Of a stretch of 45,711 bases of DNA, positions 1-6,671 are shown in pieces. A program made the translations under genes and the position numbers. Below the pieces are notes generated by a model, which saw only the letters and a list, made by a program, of their open reading frames with translations, was not told where the DNA came from and made no database searches. The first letter of the stretch is position 1, and each line of letters starts with the position of its first letter. This DNA comes from a virus: positions 1-45,711 of the IMG/VR virus record IMGVR_UViG_3300030430_000523. One strand, given 5' to 3'.

Positions 1-104
1 ATGCAGGTTCCGGTAAGACAGGCGATATAAAATTCACCACTGTGGGAGCGAGCAGCGGCGATACATATACCGTCATACTGTACCTACGTAAAAAGTTTGG
101 CTAA
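1..104 (+). CDS. C-terminal end of a truncated gene, probable virion protein
   Basis: The frame starting at base 3 is open from the window edge to a TAA at 102-104 and gives 33 residues beginning AGSGKTGDIKFTT and ending LRKKFG. The segment alternates small, polar and beta-branched residues (TTVGASSGDTYTVILYLRKK), as in a C-terminal beta-strand of a virion protein. The next gene starts five bases later on the same strand. The GSGKT string looks like a P-loop fragment, but there is no hydrophobic strand context to judge it by, so I do not call an ATPase. Function unknown. Confidence 0.55.
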   Translation, partial: AGSGKTGDIKFTTVGASSGDTYTVILYLRKKFG

Positions 105-109
105 TAACT

Positions 110-427
110 TTGCGTAGTTACTACAAAAAGAAAACGGAAAGCTGCCCTTCATTTAAGAAGGGCGGTATGCCTAAACGCAACAAGAAAAACTTTCGCCCTA
201 CAAAAAGTGGCGCAGGTATGACTGAAGCGGGTGTTAAGGCATACAGAAGGAAGAACCCCGGAAGTAAACTACAGACGGCGGTTACCGAAAAAAGTCCTAC
301 GGGCAAACGAGCGAAGCGTAGAAAGTCTTTCTGTGCTCGTTCAGCGGGTCAAATGAAAAAATTCCCTAAAGCAGCAAAAGACCCTAACTCAAGGCTGCGA
401 CAGGCGCGAAGAAGATGGAGATGCTAA
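110..427 (+). CDS. Small basic protein, DUF6321-like
   Basis: This 105-residue, highly basic protein starts at TTG 110, just after the preceding stop; no ATG fits because the conserved-looking part begins almost at once. The central and C-terminal part (GMTEAGVKAYRRKNPGSK, then KSPTGKRAKRRKSFCARS and a final RLRQARRRWRC) matches what I remember of DUF6321, a family of unknown function frequent in marine phages. It contains two Cys (SFCARS and the final RWRC), too few for a zinc site in one chain. It is the first of a run of basic small proteins reaching 3081. A role in binding packaged DNA or an assembly partner is inference from charge and location only. Confidence 0.8.
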   Translation: MRSYYKKKTESCPSFKKGGMPKRNKKNFRPTKSGAGMTEAGVKAYRRKNPGSKLQTAVTEKSPTGKRAKRRKSFCARSAGQMKKFPKAAKDPNSRLRQARRRWRC

Positions 428-428
428 A

Positions 429-1103
429 TTGGCATATTTACAAAGCAACATCCCGCATTTTAAATGCTGGGTGCGAAGAGAGTATACGCATAACCATGAG
501 AAGTATCATGGTGAGTTTTTGCACGCAATGGCGATTGCGGTTACAACAATTCCTTGTAGGTGTTTAAGTTTTCAAGTGATTTTTACAGGAGCAGAAACAT
601 ACGACGATGAAAGCGAACCGAATGTTCATGGGGGAGCAATGTGGGCCAGAATGCCGATCACGGCACTGGTCGGTGACACGCCTTTTGAGGAGTGGCCTGA
701 ACCTATGGATGTCTGGGCCGCTCAACCTTGGGACTGTAGTTCGAGGGATCACGGGGTGTATGTTCTTGATCGTGCTGTCCCTTGTCCTTGGTTAGCTAAG
801 ATAGACGGTGAAATGTATCCAGCAAAATACTTGTTTACGGTGGACTATACAGACTCAGAGATTGCAGATGATCCAGCACAACATAAGCAAAGTCATGTTA
901 TGGAGCTTTTGGATGCTGGACCTTGGACCGGAAACATAGTGGCACTACCTAATAACAGGGTAAGAGTTACACATCCGGCATGGTTTGAAACGGGGGAGGG
1001 TGCACCAGATTTTAGACCTTCTCAGTACGTACATTACAGTAAATCTGATTTGGACTATACGTTAGATACTAATCAGATATTTAACAACTTATACGCGGAG
1101 TAA
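429..1103 (+). CDS. Conserved phage protein of unknown function in the virion block
   Basis: A 224-residue acidic, aromatic-rich protein starting at TTG 429, one base after the stop of the gene before it. The start is chosen because the sequence from MAYLQSNIPHFKCWVRREY onward looks continuous with the rest. It has no signal peptide, membrane segment or catalytic motif I can name. Tracts such as GGAMWARMPITALVGDTPF and HPAWFETGEGAPDF are reminiscent of a conserved marine-phage protein I recall as uncharacterised. Position among virion genes suggests a capsid-associated or assembly role, but this is inference. It is acidic, unlike the very basic genes on both sides. Confidence 0.75.
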   Translation: MAYLQSNIPHFKCWVRREYTHNHEKYHGEFLHAMAIAVTTIPCRCLSFQVIFTGAETYDDESEPNVHGGAMWARMPITALVGDTPFEEWPEPMDVWAAQPWDCSSRDHGVYVLDRAVPCPWLAKIDGEMYPAKYLFTVDYTDSEIADDPAQHKQSHVMELLDAGPWTGNIVALPNNRVRVTHPAWFETGEGAPDFRPSQYVHYSKSDLDYTLDTNQIFNNLYAE

Positions 1104-1106
1104 GTT

Positions 1107-1979
1107 ATGGCTAGAAGACGCATGGGCTTTGGAAGAAAAATAAAAGATGAGCCGGTAAAAACAAAAACAAATCGAGGTCGTGGCACTACGCGACGTGCAC
1201 CTAGAAAGCCAGCAGGTGAGATGGGGCCACCCATGCCAATGCCAACTGGACCTAAAGCCCCAACGTCAGATTCACCAAAAGTAGATATGAAACCTACTAA
1301 ACCGAAAGTTGATGCTAAAGTTACTCCTAAACCCCCACAACCCCAAGTAACAAAAAGACCTCAAGTTACGGGTAAAGGTGGCAGAAATGTTACTAGAGAG
1401 GGGCCAATGGGTAAAAGAACACTTGCTAACGTAACTAAAGAACAGTTAACCGATACGGGCATGAGCTTACGTCAGTATCTTAACTACATGGACAAGAACG
1501 ATGGTAAGCGTCCACCAAAGAAAAAAGATACTGTTAGGCGCACAGGGTCAGCCAGACCTATGAGTGAACGTAAATTTGCTAAGGGAGGTATGATGAAATC
1601 TAAGATGAAAGCTAAAGGCATGAAGGCCGGTGGCAAGATGAAGGCCAAAGGTATGAAAGCTGGCGGCAAGATGAAAGCCAAAGGCATGGCGAAGGGTGGC
1701 ATGAAGACCAAAGGTTATATGGCTGGAGGGTTGAAAGACGCGCCAGAGGGTAACAAAGGTCTTAAAAAGCTACCTAAGCAGGTGCGTAACAAGATGGGAT
1801 TTAAGGCCAAAGGTGGCATGATGAAGACCAAGGGTTACGCTAAAGGTGGTATGAAGACTAAAGGGTATGCCGCAGGTGGTATGAAGTCTAAGACGGCTAC
1901 CAAAAAGAAAGTTTCTAAGCCAAAGGTCAGAGGTGCTGGAATAGCTCGTAAGGGTGTACGTCCAGTTAAGTATAGGTAG
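1107..1979 (+). CDS. Lys/Gly/Met-repeat basic protein
   Basis: A 290-residue, extremely basic protein. The N-terminal third is Pro/Lys/Arg rich and disordered in appearance. The middle contains a short, more ordinary segment (ANVTKEQLTDTGMSLRQYLNYMDKNDG, about residues 111-137). The rest, from about residue 155, is built from short repeats of the type KGGMKTKGYA and KMKAKGMKAGG. No enzyme motif is present. ATG 1107 lies three bases after the previous stop. It ends in a one-base overlap with the next start, so the two are probably translated together. Likely a nucleic-acid-contacting virion or assembly protein, from composition alone. The antisense frame across the repeats is an artefact of the repeated codons. 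Confidence 0.8.
   Translation: MARRRMGFGRKIKDEPVKTKTNRGRGTTRRAPRKPAGEMGPPMPMPTGPKAPTSDSPKVDMKPTKPKVDAKVTPKPPQPQVTKRPQVTGKGGRNVTREGPMGKRTLANVTKEQLTDTGMSLRQYLNYMDKNDGKRPPKKKDTVRRTGSARPMSERKFAKGGMMKSKMKAKGMKAGGKMKAKGMKAGGKMKAKGMAKGGMKTKGYMAGGLKDAPEGNKGLKKLPKQVRNKMGFKAKGGMMKTKGYAKGGMKTKGYAAGGMKSKTATKKKVSKPKVRGAGIARKGVRPVKYR
1580..1890 (+). repeat. Short coding repeats (KGGM / KTKGYA units)
   Basis: Inside the 290-residue basic protein, near-identical units of about 24-36 bases recur: ATGAAAGCTAAAGGCATGAA-type units near 1610-1690 and AAGGTGGCATGAAGACCAAA-type units near 1690-1730 and 1810-1890. They encode Lys-Gly-Gly-Met cassettes. Such units can expand or contract by slippage or unequal recombination, so length variation between relatives is expected. 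Confidence 0.8.
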
Positions 1980-2161
1980 TGAGAAGGTACTACAAGAAAG
2001 GCGGTAAGGTTAAATCGGGGGGAAAGATATGCCCTGCTGGTAAGGCATGGGCTAAACGAACCTTCGATACCTACCCTTCTGCGTATGCAAACATGGCAGC
2101 TTCTAAATACTGCAAAGATCCTAATTATGCTAAGGGCAGCAAGAAAAAGAAGAAAAAGTAA
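1979..2161 (+). CDS. Small basic Cys-containing protein
   Basis: A 60-residue protein from GTG 1979, which shares its first base with the preceding TAG stop. It opens MRRYYKKGGKVKSGG, has a central CPAGKAWAKRTFDTYPSAYA segment followed by NMAASKYCKD, and ends in a run of six lysines. The YPSAYANMAASKYCKDP segment resembles a small protein I recall from several marine phages with no known function. Two Cys about 27 residues apart could form a metal site in an oligomer, which is speculation. It overlaps the next start by one base (TAATG), consistent with coupled translation. Confidence 0.75.
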   Translation: MRRYYKKGGKVKSGGKICPAGKAWAKRTFDTYPSAYANMAASKYCKDPNYAKGSKKKKKK

Positions 2162-2445
2162 TGGCTAAAGATCCTAAAGTAGGAACAGGTAAGAAGCCAA
2201 AGGGCAGCGGTAGGAGGTTGTATACGGATGAGAATCCTAAAGATACTGTGCCTATAAAGTACGCAACTGCCCAAGATGCCCGTGATACGGTAGCTAGGGT
2301 TAAGAAGATAAGAAAGCCTTTTGCTAGAAAGATACAGATACTCACAGTGCTAGAACAGAGAGCGAAAGCAGCGGGTAAACATACGCAAGCAGGTATAGCC
2401 AAGCGGGGTAAAGAAGCTATACGTAGGGCTAGGAAGGTTAGCTGA
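2161..2445 (+). CDS. Small basic protein of unknown function
   Basis: A 94-residue Lys/Arg-rich protein starting at ATG 2161 within the previous stop and overlapping the next start by one base. The N-terminus (KVGTGKKPKGSGRRLYTDEN) is basic and polar. The remainder (ATAQDARDTVARVKKI, then KIQILTVLEQRAKAAGK) looks like two or three amphipathic helices. I recall similar short proteins among marine phages without a function. It belongs to the basic cluster from 110 to 3081. Charge makes a nucleic-acid-binding role plausible, but there is no recognised domain. Confidence 0.75.
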   Translation: MAKDPKVGTGKKPKGSGRRLYTDENPKDTVPIKYATAQDARDTVARVKKIRKPFARKIQILTVLEQRAKAAGKHTQAGIAKRGKEAIRRARKVS

Positions 2446-2786
2446 TGGGACAGTTAAAACAGTGGCGTGATCAACAATGGGTTCGTATCGGCACAGATGG
2501 CAAGATAAAAGGTCCGTGTGGTACATCGAAAGATAAAAAGAACCCAGATCGTTGTTTACCAAAAGCAAAGGCACAGTCTCTGAGTCAAAAAGAAAGAGCT
2601 ACTACCGCTAGAAAGAAAAAGAAAGCAGGGGCAAAAGGTAAAACTGTTGTAGCAAATACAAAGAAGGCAAAGGTTAGAACCGCTAAAGAAGGTGGCTTGA
2701 TGCGAGCACACCACAAAGGTTGCGGTAAGGTTAGTGAAGGAAGGCGTAAGAAAACTTTATATGTGAGAGGTAGTAAAAATGGCTGA
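2445..2786 (+). CDS. Small basic Cys/Lys-rich protein, possibly DUF5872-like
   Basis: A 113-residue, strongly basic protein. The N-terminal half carries the ordered pattern WVRIGTDGKIKGPCGTSKDK followed by NPDRCLPKAKAQSLSQKER. That layout (WV.I...G...PCG.SK......RC.P..KA..LS..E) resembles a DUF5872-type domain as I remember it, which has no known function. The C-terminal half is a Lys-rich linker with an HHKGCGKV segment near the end. Two Cys about 14 residues apart near the N-terminus and a third near the C-terminus may bind metal. It overlaps the start of the following gene by eight bases. Confidence 0.7.
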   Translation: MGQLKQWRDQQWVRIGTDGKIKGPCGTSKDKKNPDRCLPKAKAQSLSQKERATTARKKKKAGAKGKTVVANTKKAKVRTAKEGGLMRAHHKGCGKVSEGRRKKTLYVRGSKNG

Positions 2787-3081
2787 TTTAGAAGTATTCC
2801 AGAACGGAAACTTTTCAGACGGCAGGCCCGTCTTTCAAGTTGGTAGGAAGAAAGAAGATGGTACTTACGAGGTCGTAAACGCTAATCTGATGAGTAAGGA
2901 AGAGGCAACCGCAGCATTGGCTGAGTTGCAGCCCGCAGTGAAGACTAAGCGTGCTCGTGCAAGAACTGATGAGGGTCAGTTTATAGCTGATGATCCAGCT
3001 ACACCAGAGAACGAGGCTTGGGTAGAAGAGCCTGTCGAGAAGAAAAAAACTAAAAAGAAAACTACAGCTAAGAAGAAGTAA
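2779..3081 (+). CDS. Small protein with acidic middle and Lys-rich tail
   Basis: A 100-residue protein with an ordinary N-terminal half (GRPVFQVGRKKEDGTYEVVN, then MSKEEATAALAEL) that reads like a small alpha/beta fold. An acidic linker (DEGQFIADDPATPENEAW) follows, then a C-terminal run of Lys and Thr. ATG 2779 lies inside the previous gene and the TAA at 3079-3081 directly abuts the next ATG. The bipolar charge pattern, acidic then basic, differs from the uniformly basic proteins before it. Function unknown; from position probably part of the virion or its assembly. Confidence 0.7.
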   Translation: MADLEVFQNGNFSDGRPVFQVGRKKEDGTYEVVNANLMSKEEATAALAELQPAVKTKRARARTDEGQFIADDPATPENEAWVEEPVEKKKTKKKTTAKKK

Positions 3082-3771
3082 ATGGCTACCTCTGGAACAA
3101 CTGCATTTGATATGGACTTCACGGAGATCGCTGAAGAAGCGTGGGAACGTGCTGGTCGAGAAATGCGTTCTGGGTATGATCTTCGTACAGCCCGAAGGTC
3201 TATGAACCTACTCACAATCGAGTGGCAGAATCGTGGTCTTAATCTGTGGACTATTGATGAAGGCACGGTAACGCTTGTAAAAGGTACATCACAATACGAT
3301 CTGCCAGCCGACACGATTGACTTGTTAGAACAGGTCATACGTACAAACAGTGGTGATGAATATACTCAACAAGATTTAACAATAAACCGTATTAGTGTTA
3401 GCACCTACGCATCTATACCTAATAAGTTAACAGAGGGTAGGCCGATACAAGTTTACATAGAAAGACTTGTAGCCAACCCAAAAATAAACGTGTGGCCTGT
3501 ACCAGACAAGAACAGCGAGTACATATTTAAATACTATCGTATGCGTAGGATACAGGATGCTGGTAGCGGTGTAGAAACCGCAGACGTAAACTTTCGGTTT
3601 CTACCATGTCTTGTCGCGGGTCTGGCGTACTACATTGCTATGAAAGATCCAGAACTAGCAAATCGTATTCCTTTACTTAAAGAAGTTTATGAAGAGCAAT
3701 TTCAATTAGCTTCGGAAGAAGACAGAGTTAAAACGCCAGCTAAGTTTGTACCTAAAATAAGTTATGTCTAG
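3082..3771 (+). CDS. Head-to-tail adaptor protein, SU10-adaptor-like
   Basis: A 229-residue protein whose N-terminal region (AFDMDFTEIAEEAWERAG, then residues 37-56 TARRSMNLLTIEWQNRGLNLW) follows the helix pattern of the short-tailed phage adaptor family typified by phage SU10. In that family a dodecameric ring sits below the portal and joins the head to the tail. The middle is beta-rich (GTSQYDLPADTIDLLEQVI; KINVWPVPD), and the C-terminal part is helical and contains LAYYIAMKDPELA. It follows the preceding stop directly and overlaps the next gene by eight bases. A second, more distant adaptor-like protein lies at 4279-4917. Family assignment is by recalled pattern. Confidence 0.75.
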   Translation: MATSGTTAFDMDFTEIAEEAWERAGREMRSGYDLRTARRSMNLLTIEWQNRGLNLWTIDEGTVTLVKGTSQYDLPADTIDLLEQVIRTNSGDEYTQQDLTINRISVSTYASIPNKLTEGRPIQVYIERLVANPKINVWPVPDKNSEYIFKYYRMRRIQDAGSGVETADVNFRFLPCLVAGLAYYIAMKDPELANRIPLLKEVYEEQFQLASEEDRVKTPAKFVPKISYV

Positions 3772-4129
3772 AAGGTTTGCATCCAACAAAATCGCTGTTG
3801 CCATGTGCGATATATGTGGTTTTCGTTATAAGTTACGAGAACTAAAAGAGATAGTACGAAAAGGCAAAAGTACAAATTTAAAAGCTTGCCATGAATGTTG
3901 GAGTCCTGATCACCCTCAGTTAAAGTTAGGTGAATTTCCTGTGGATGATCCACAGGCTATACGTGATCCAAGGCCAGATAGAAGTTTAGGAGAAGCAGGG
4001 GTAAATAGTAGCAGACAGATACAATATGGATTTAATCCAGTTGGTGTAGGCAGAGACCCTTTTGGTCTTACTCCTAATGACTTAGTAGCCACTGGACAAG
4101 TAGGAACGGTAACAGTAACAACAACGTAG
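3764..4129 (+). CDS. Zinc-ribbon virion-block protein
   Basis: A 121-residue protein with a four-Cys zinc site: C15-x2-C18 in AMCDICGF and C42-x2-C45 in ACHECWSP. The zinc part is followed by a conserved-looking acidic segment (HPQLKLGEFPVDDPQAIRDPRPD) and a Gly/Asn-rich, probably extended C-terminus. I recall this layout as a recurring small protein beside head-tail genes in marine phages. Function is unknown; it may be a structural connector, with the zinc ribbon as a folding core. ATG 3764 lies within the end of the adaptor gene. Confidence 0.75.
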   Translation: MSRRFASNKIAVAMCDICGFRYKLRELKEIVRKGKSTNLKACHECWSPDHPQLKLGEFPVDDPQAIRDPRPDRSLGEAGVNSSRQIQYGFNPVGVGRDPFGLTPNDLVATGQVGTVTVTTT

Positions 4130-4137
4130 GTGATGTT

Positions 4138-4275
4138 ATGAAAAATATGAGCACAATAAAACCTGTAAAGGGCGCACCACAGACAGATATGAAAAATGTT
4201 AAAACCACAGGCATTAAGATTCGTGGTACGGGTGCAGCTACAAAGGGTACGATGGCAAGAGGGCCGATGGCGTAA
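4138..4275 (+). CDS. 45-residue conserved small basic protein
   Basis: ATG 4138 to TAA 4273-4275 encodes 45 residues beginning MKNMSTIKPVKGAPQTDMK and ending with TGIKIRGTGAATKGTMARG. It fills the gap between the zinc-ribbon gene and the second adaptor-like gene with only short spacers. The KIRGTGAATKG(x)xARGPMA ending is a pattern I recall recurring as tiny genes in marine phage virion blocks, which supports it being real despite its size. No domain is known. The sequence upstream of the ATG (GTAGGTGATGTT) contains a plausible AGGTG ribosome binding site. Confidence 0.65.
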   Translation: MKNMSTIKPVKGAPQTDMKNVKTTGIKIRGTGAATKGTMARGPMA

Positions 4276-4278
4276 TTT

Positions 4279-4917
4279 ATGAGTATGACTTACTCACAGC
4301 TAACGGCGAACATACAAGACATTTGTGAAACTACATTCACAAGTGATCAACTTGCTGTGTTTGTTCAGCAGACAGAACAGTTTATATACAACACTGTCCA
4401 ACTCCCAGCGTTAAGAAAAAACGTAACGGGTACTGTTACTACTGGTAACAAGTATTTAGCTGTGCCATCAGATTATTTATATACTTATAGTTTAGCGGTA
4501 ATAAACTCTGATGGGTCATACGATTATCTTCTTGATAAGGACGTTAACTTTATTAGAGAGGCATACCCAACACCGACTAGTACAGGCACGCCTAAGCATT
4601 ATGCTAACTTTAATGACAGCACTTTTATACTTGGTCCTACTCCTAGCGCAGATTTAACTGTCGAACTGCACTATGGCTACTATCCAGAGTCTATTGTTAC
4701 GGCAAGTACGTTACCGTGGTTGGGCGAGAACTTTGATTCTGCATTATTAAATGGGTCGTTAGTAGAAGCTATACGTTTTATGAAAGGTGAGCCAGATATG
4801 GTTGCTATGTACGACAAAATGTTTGGGCAATCATTAACGCTACTTAAAATGTTGGGTGATGGTAAATTACGTGGTGATACGTATAGAGAAGGTCAATATA
4901 CACAGGCGGTGACATAA
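4279..4917 (+). CDS. Second adaptor-like head-tail connector protein
   Basis: A 212-residue protein with an N-terminal helical pair (MTYSQLTANIQDICETTFTS then LAVFVQQTEQFIYNTVQLPA), a beta-rich centre (TTGNKYLAVPSDYLYTYSLA, then DSTFILGPTPSADLTVELHY) and a helical end (ALLNGSLVEAIRFMKGEPDM). This order resembles the SU10-adaptor/connector fold and the protein often paired with it in marine podovirus genomes. The spacing to the gene before is three bases, and a GTG start follows one base after its stop. It probably forms a ring in the neck or tail tube. Confidence in the role is moderate; confidence that it is a virion connector comes mostly from context. Confidence 0.7.
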   Translation: MSMTYSQLTANIQDICETTFTSDQLAVFVQQTEQFIYNTVQLPALRKNVTGTVTTGNKYLAVPSDYLYTYSLAVINSDGSYDYLLDKDVNFIREAYPTPTSTGTPKHYANFNDSTFILGPTPSADLTVELHYGYYPESIVTASTLPWLGENFDSALLNGSLVEAIRFMKGEPDMVAMYDKMFGQSLTLLKMLGDGKLRGDTYREGQYTQAVT

Positions 4918-4918
4918 C

Positions 4919-5209
4919 GTGTTATCTAACACATCAGATATAGAAGTCGGTACGGTAGGCGTAGCCACCACGCAGAATATAGGCCATGACCCAGATTTTT
5001 GGGCAGAGCAAGCTACGAAAAGGATTGTTAGTATTGGTGGTAACTGCCACCCCTTGATCGCACAGCAGGCAGAGGCTTTCAGAGAAGCTGTGTTGCAACA
5101 AATATCCTACTACATGAAGGAAGCAATCAAGAGTGATAGAACCACTCTGATCGCGGAACTAGAGAAACAAGGCCAACAAGAGATGGCTAATATTTTAAGG
5201 AGACTATAA
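4919..5209 (+). CDS. Conserved small helical phage protein
   Basis: A 96-residue protein from GTG 4919, one base after the previous stop and overlapping the next ATG by one base. Segments such as GHDPDFWAEQATKRIVSIGG and ISYYMKEAIKSDRTTLIAEL form an almost wholly helical protein. I recall homologues with the same GH.P.FWAE..T..IVS pattern in several groups of marine phages, always without a function. Its place between connector and small beta-rich virion genes suggests a head or neck part or an assembly factor. Confidence 0.7.
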   Translation: MLSNTSDIEVGTVGVATTQNIGHDPDFWAEQATKRIVSIGGNCHPLIAQQAEAFREAVLQQISYYMKEAIKSDRTTLIAELEKQGQQEMANILRRL

Positions 5210-5637
5210 TGGCTATATCTACAGCTATGTGTACCTCGTTTAAGCAGGAAATACTTGTTGGCACACACAACTTTACTGCTACTACAGGCAACACGTTCAA
5301 ACTCGCATTGTTTACGAGCAGTGCATCATTGGGTGCAAGCACCACAGCTTTTGCAACTACAAACGAAGTCAGTGGCACAGGATACTCAAGTGGGGGTTCA
5401 AACCTGACTTCAGTAACTCCAACGACCTCTGGAACGACAGCGTTGTGTGACTTCTCAGATCTCACATTTAGTTCAAGCACTATAACGGCGAATGGAGCAC
5501 TAATTTATAACAGTAGTGCATCTAACAAAGCGGTTTGTGCGTTGGCTTTCGGTGGTGATAAGACAAGCACGGCAGGTGACTTTACGATTACATTCCCAAC
5601 AGCGGATGCGTCAAACGCGATAATCCGCATCGCCTAG
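5209..5637 (+). CDS. Beta-rich virion protein
   Basis: A 142-residue Ser/Thr/Gly/Ala-rich protein predicted to be all beta: alternating patterns such as FKLALFTSSASLGASTTAFA, then TANGALIYNSSASNKAVCAL and DFTITFPTADASNAIIRIA at the end. I recall this type as a frequent minor virion protein in marine T7-like and related phages, possibly tail or capsid associated. There is no signal peptide or catalytic motif. It overlaps the previous stop by one base and is followed, after a short gap, by the GTG-started beta-repeat protein. Confidence 0.7.
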   Translation: MAISTAMCTSFKQEILVGTHNFTATTGNTFKLALFTSSASLGASTTAFATTNEVSGTGYSSGGSNLTSVTPTTSGTTALCDFSDLTFSSSTITANGALIYNSSASNKAVCALAFGGDKTSTAGDFTITFPTADASNAIIRIA

Positions 5638-5646
5638 AGATAATAT

Positions 5647-6540
5647 GTGGCGGATATTACTGGATGGGGCAGAGGCACTTGGGGCGAAGATGCGTGGGGT
5701 GAACCCGATCTCGTTGATGTCACAGGTGTATCTGCAACTGGCTCAGTCGGATCGGTTACGGTCACGGCAGATGCAAACACCTCTGTCACAGGCGTGGCAG
5801 GAACGTCTGCTATCGGGTCAGTCACAGTCGCAGCATCCGCTATCACATCGGTTACAGGAGTATCTGGAACAGGGTCTGTTGGATCTGTATCGGCTACGGG
5901 AACAGCTAATGTTACGCCAACGGGTGTCGCAGGTACGGGTGCTGTCGGGTCTGTATCGGTCAGCGCGAATGCGTCCACCTCGGTCTCCGGCGTATCTGCA
6001 ACAGGATCTGTGGGATCGGTTTCTGTTACCGCCACTGCGGTGGTCAGTCCTACTGGTGTTGCTGGCACTTCAGCCGCTGGCAGCGTTACAGTCTCAGGTG
6101 CGGCTAACCTCAGTGTCACGGGCGTTGCAGCAACTGGCGGTGTGGGTTCTGTCACTGCTACTGCTGGGGCCATCACTTCTGTTACTGGTGTTAATGCTAC
6201 TGGTTCAGTCGGTTCGGTATCCGTTACTGGCACTGCATCGGTTGCCCCTACTGGTGTGGCAGGCACTGGTGCGATTGGCACTGTATCTATTGCGCTTGGG
6301 CAAAACATTAGTGTCACAGGTACGCAAGGCTCTGCACAGGTGGGTGTCGTCGCAGTCGAACCAGATACCAATGTCTCCCCCGTTGGAGTTGTTGGAACCG
6401 GACAAATTGGATTCGCGTTAGTTTGGAGCCTAATAGATGATGCACAAACACCGAATTGGAGTAGTATAAGTGATTCACAAACACCAAGTTGGTCAGAGGT
6501 TAGTGATACACAAACGCCTGATTGGGAAGAGGTAGCGTAA
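5647..6540 (+). CDS. Beta-repeat tail protein with Trp-Gly head and Trp-rich tail
   Basis: A 297-residue protein from GTG 5647. The N-terminus has a Trp-Gly motif (ITGWGRGTWGEDAWGE). About 13 imperfect repeats of 14-20 residues of the form TGVAGTGAVGSVSV follow, alternating Gly with Val/Thr/Ser, as expected for a beta-solenoid or stacked strands. The C-terminus holds three copies of a W-x5-D-x-QTP-x-W unit (DAQTPNWSSI, DSQTPSWSEV, DTQTPDWEEVA). The overlapping frame from ATG 5645 gives a Leu/Arg-rich protein with no such pattern, so the GTG frame is chosen. Likely a tail-tip or spike component. The next gene starts inside its stop. Confidence 0.8.
   Translation: MADITGWGRGTWGEDAWGEPDLVDVTGVSATGSVGSVTVTADANTSVTGVAGTSAIGSVTVAASAITSVTGVSGTGSVGSVSATGTANVTPTGVAGTGAVGSVSVSANASTSVSGVSATGSVGSVSVTATAVVSPTGVAGTSAAGSVTVSGAANLSVTGVAATGGVGSVTATAGAITSVTGVNATGSVGSVSVTGTASVAPTGVAGTGAIGTVSIALGQNISVTGTQGSAQVGVVAVEPDTNVSPVGVVGTGQIGFALVWSLIDDAQTPNWSSISDSQTPSWSEVSDTQTPDWEEVA
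5704..6400 (+). repeat. Coding repeats for Gly/Val/Thr beta-units
   Basis: Roughly 51-60-base units recur in the beta-repeat protein, each carrying a GGTGT(A/C/G) start (Thr-Gly-Val) and a GG(A/T)TC(G/T)GT(A/T) core (Gly-Ser-Val). The copies differ mainly at third codon positions, which points to old duplications held by protein-level selection rather than recent copies. Because GTN, ACN, GCN and GGN codons dominate, the antisense and +1 frames also stay open; those are artefacts. Confidence 0.75.
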
Positions 6541-6671
6541 TGGTTCGTAAAGTAAACAAAGTTATCAAAGGTTTAGAGAAAGCTTCAAAGACTCATAAGA
6601 AGCAGGCGCAGACGCTAAAGAAACACGTAGCTTCTATGAAGAAACCAAAAGGTAAAGTTCGGAGAAAATAA
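6540..6671 (+). CDS. 43-residue Lys-rich protein
   Basis: ATG 6540 shares a base with the preceding TAA (TAATG), and TAA 6669-6671 abuts the tail-fibre ATG at 6672. The 43 residues (starting MVRKVNKVIKGLEKASKTHK and ending KKPKGKVRRK) form one strongly basic amphipathic helix. I recall similar V.KG.KKASK.H..QA..L peptides next to tail-fibre genes in marine phages. Tight packing and the conserved-looking pattern support a real gene. Function unknown; it may be an assembly aid for the neighbouring tail proteins. Confidence 0.65.
   Translation: MVRKVNKVIKGLEKASKTHKKQAQTLKKHVASMKKPKGKVRRK

Noticed and set aside
3-20. P-loop ATPase suggested by GSGKT at the left edge
   Set aside because: Only 33 residues are visible, ending in a beta-type C-terminus, with no Walker B or surrounding fold.
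5634-6371. Long antisense frame opposite the beta-repeat protein (Pro/Thr/Val-rich)
   Set aside because: It arises from GTN/ACN/GCN/GGN repeats of the sense gene and has no ribosome binding site or protein-like variation.
5645-6421. Leu/Arg/Gln-rich frame from ATG 5645 overlapping the beta-repeat protein
   Set aside because: It is the +1 shadow of the repeats. The GTG 5647 frame contains the recognisable Trp-Gly motif and ordered repeats.
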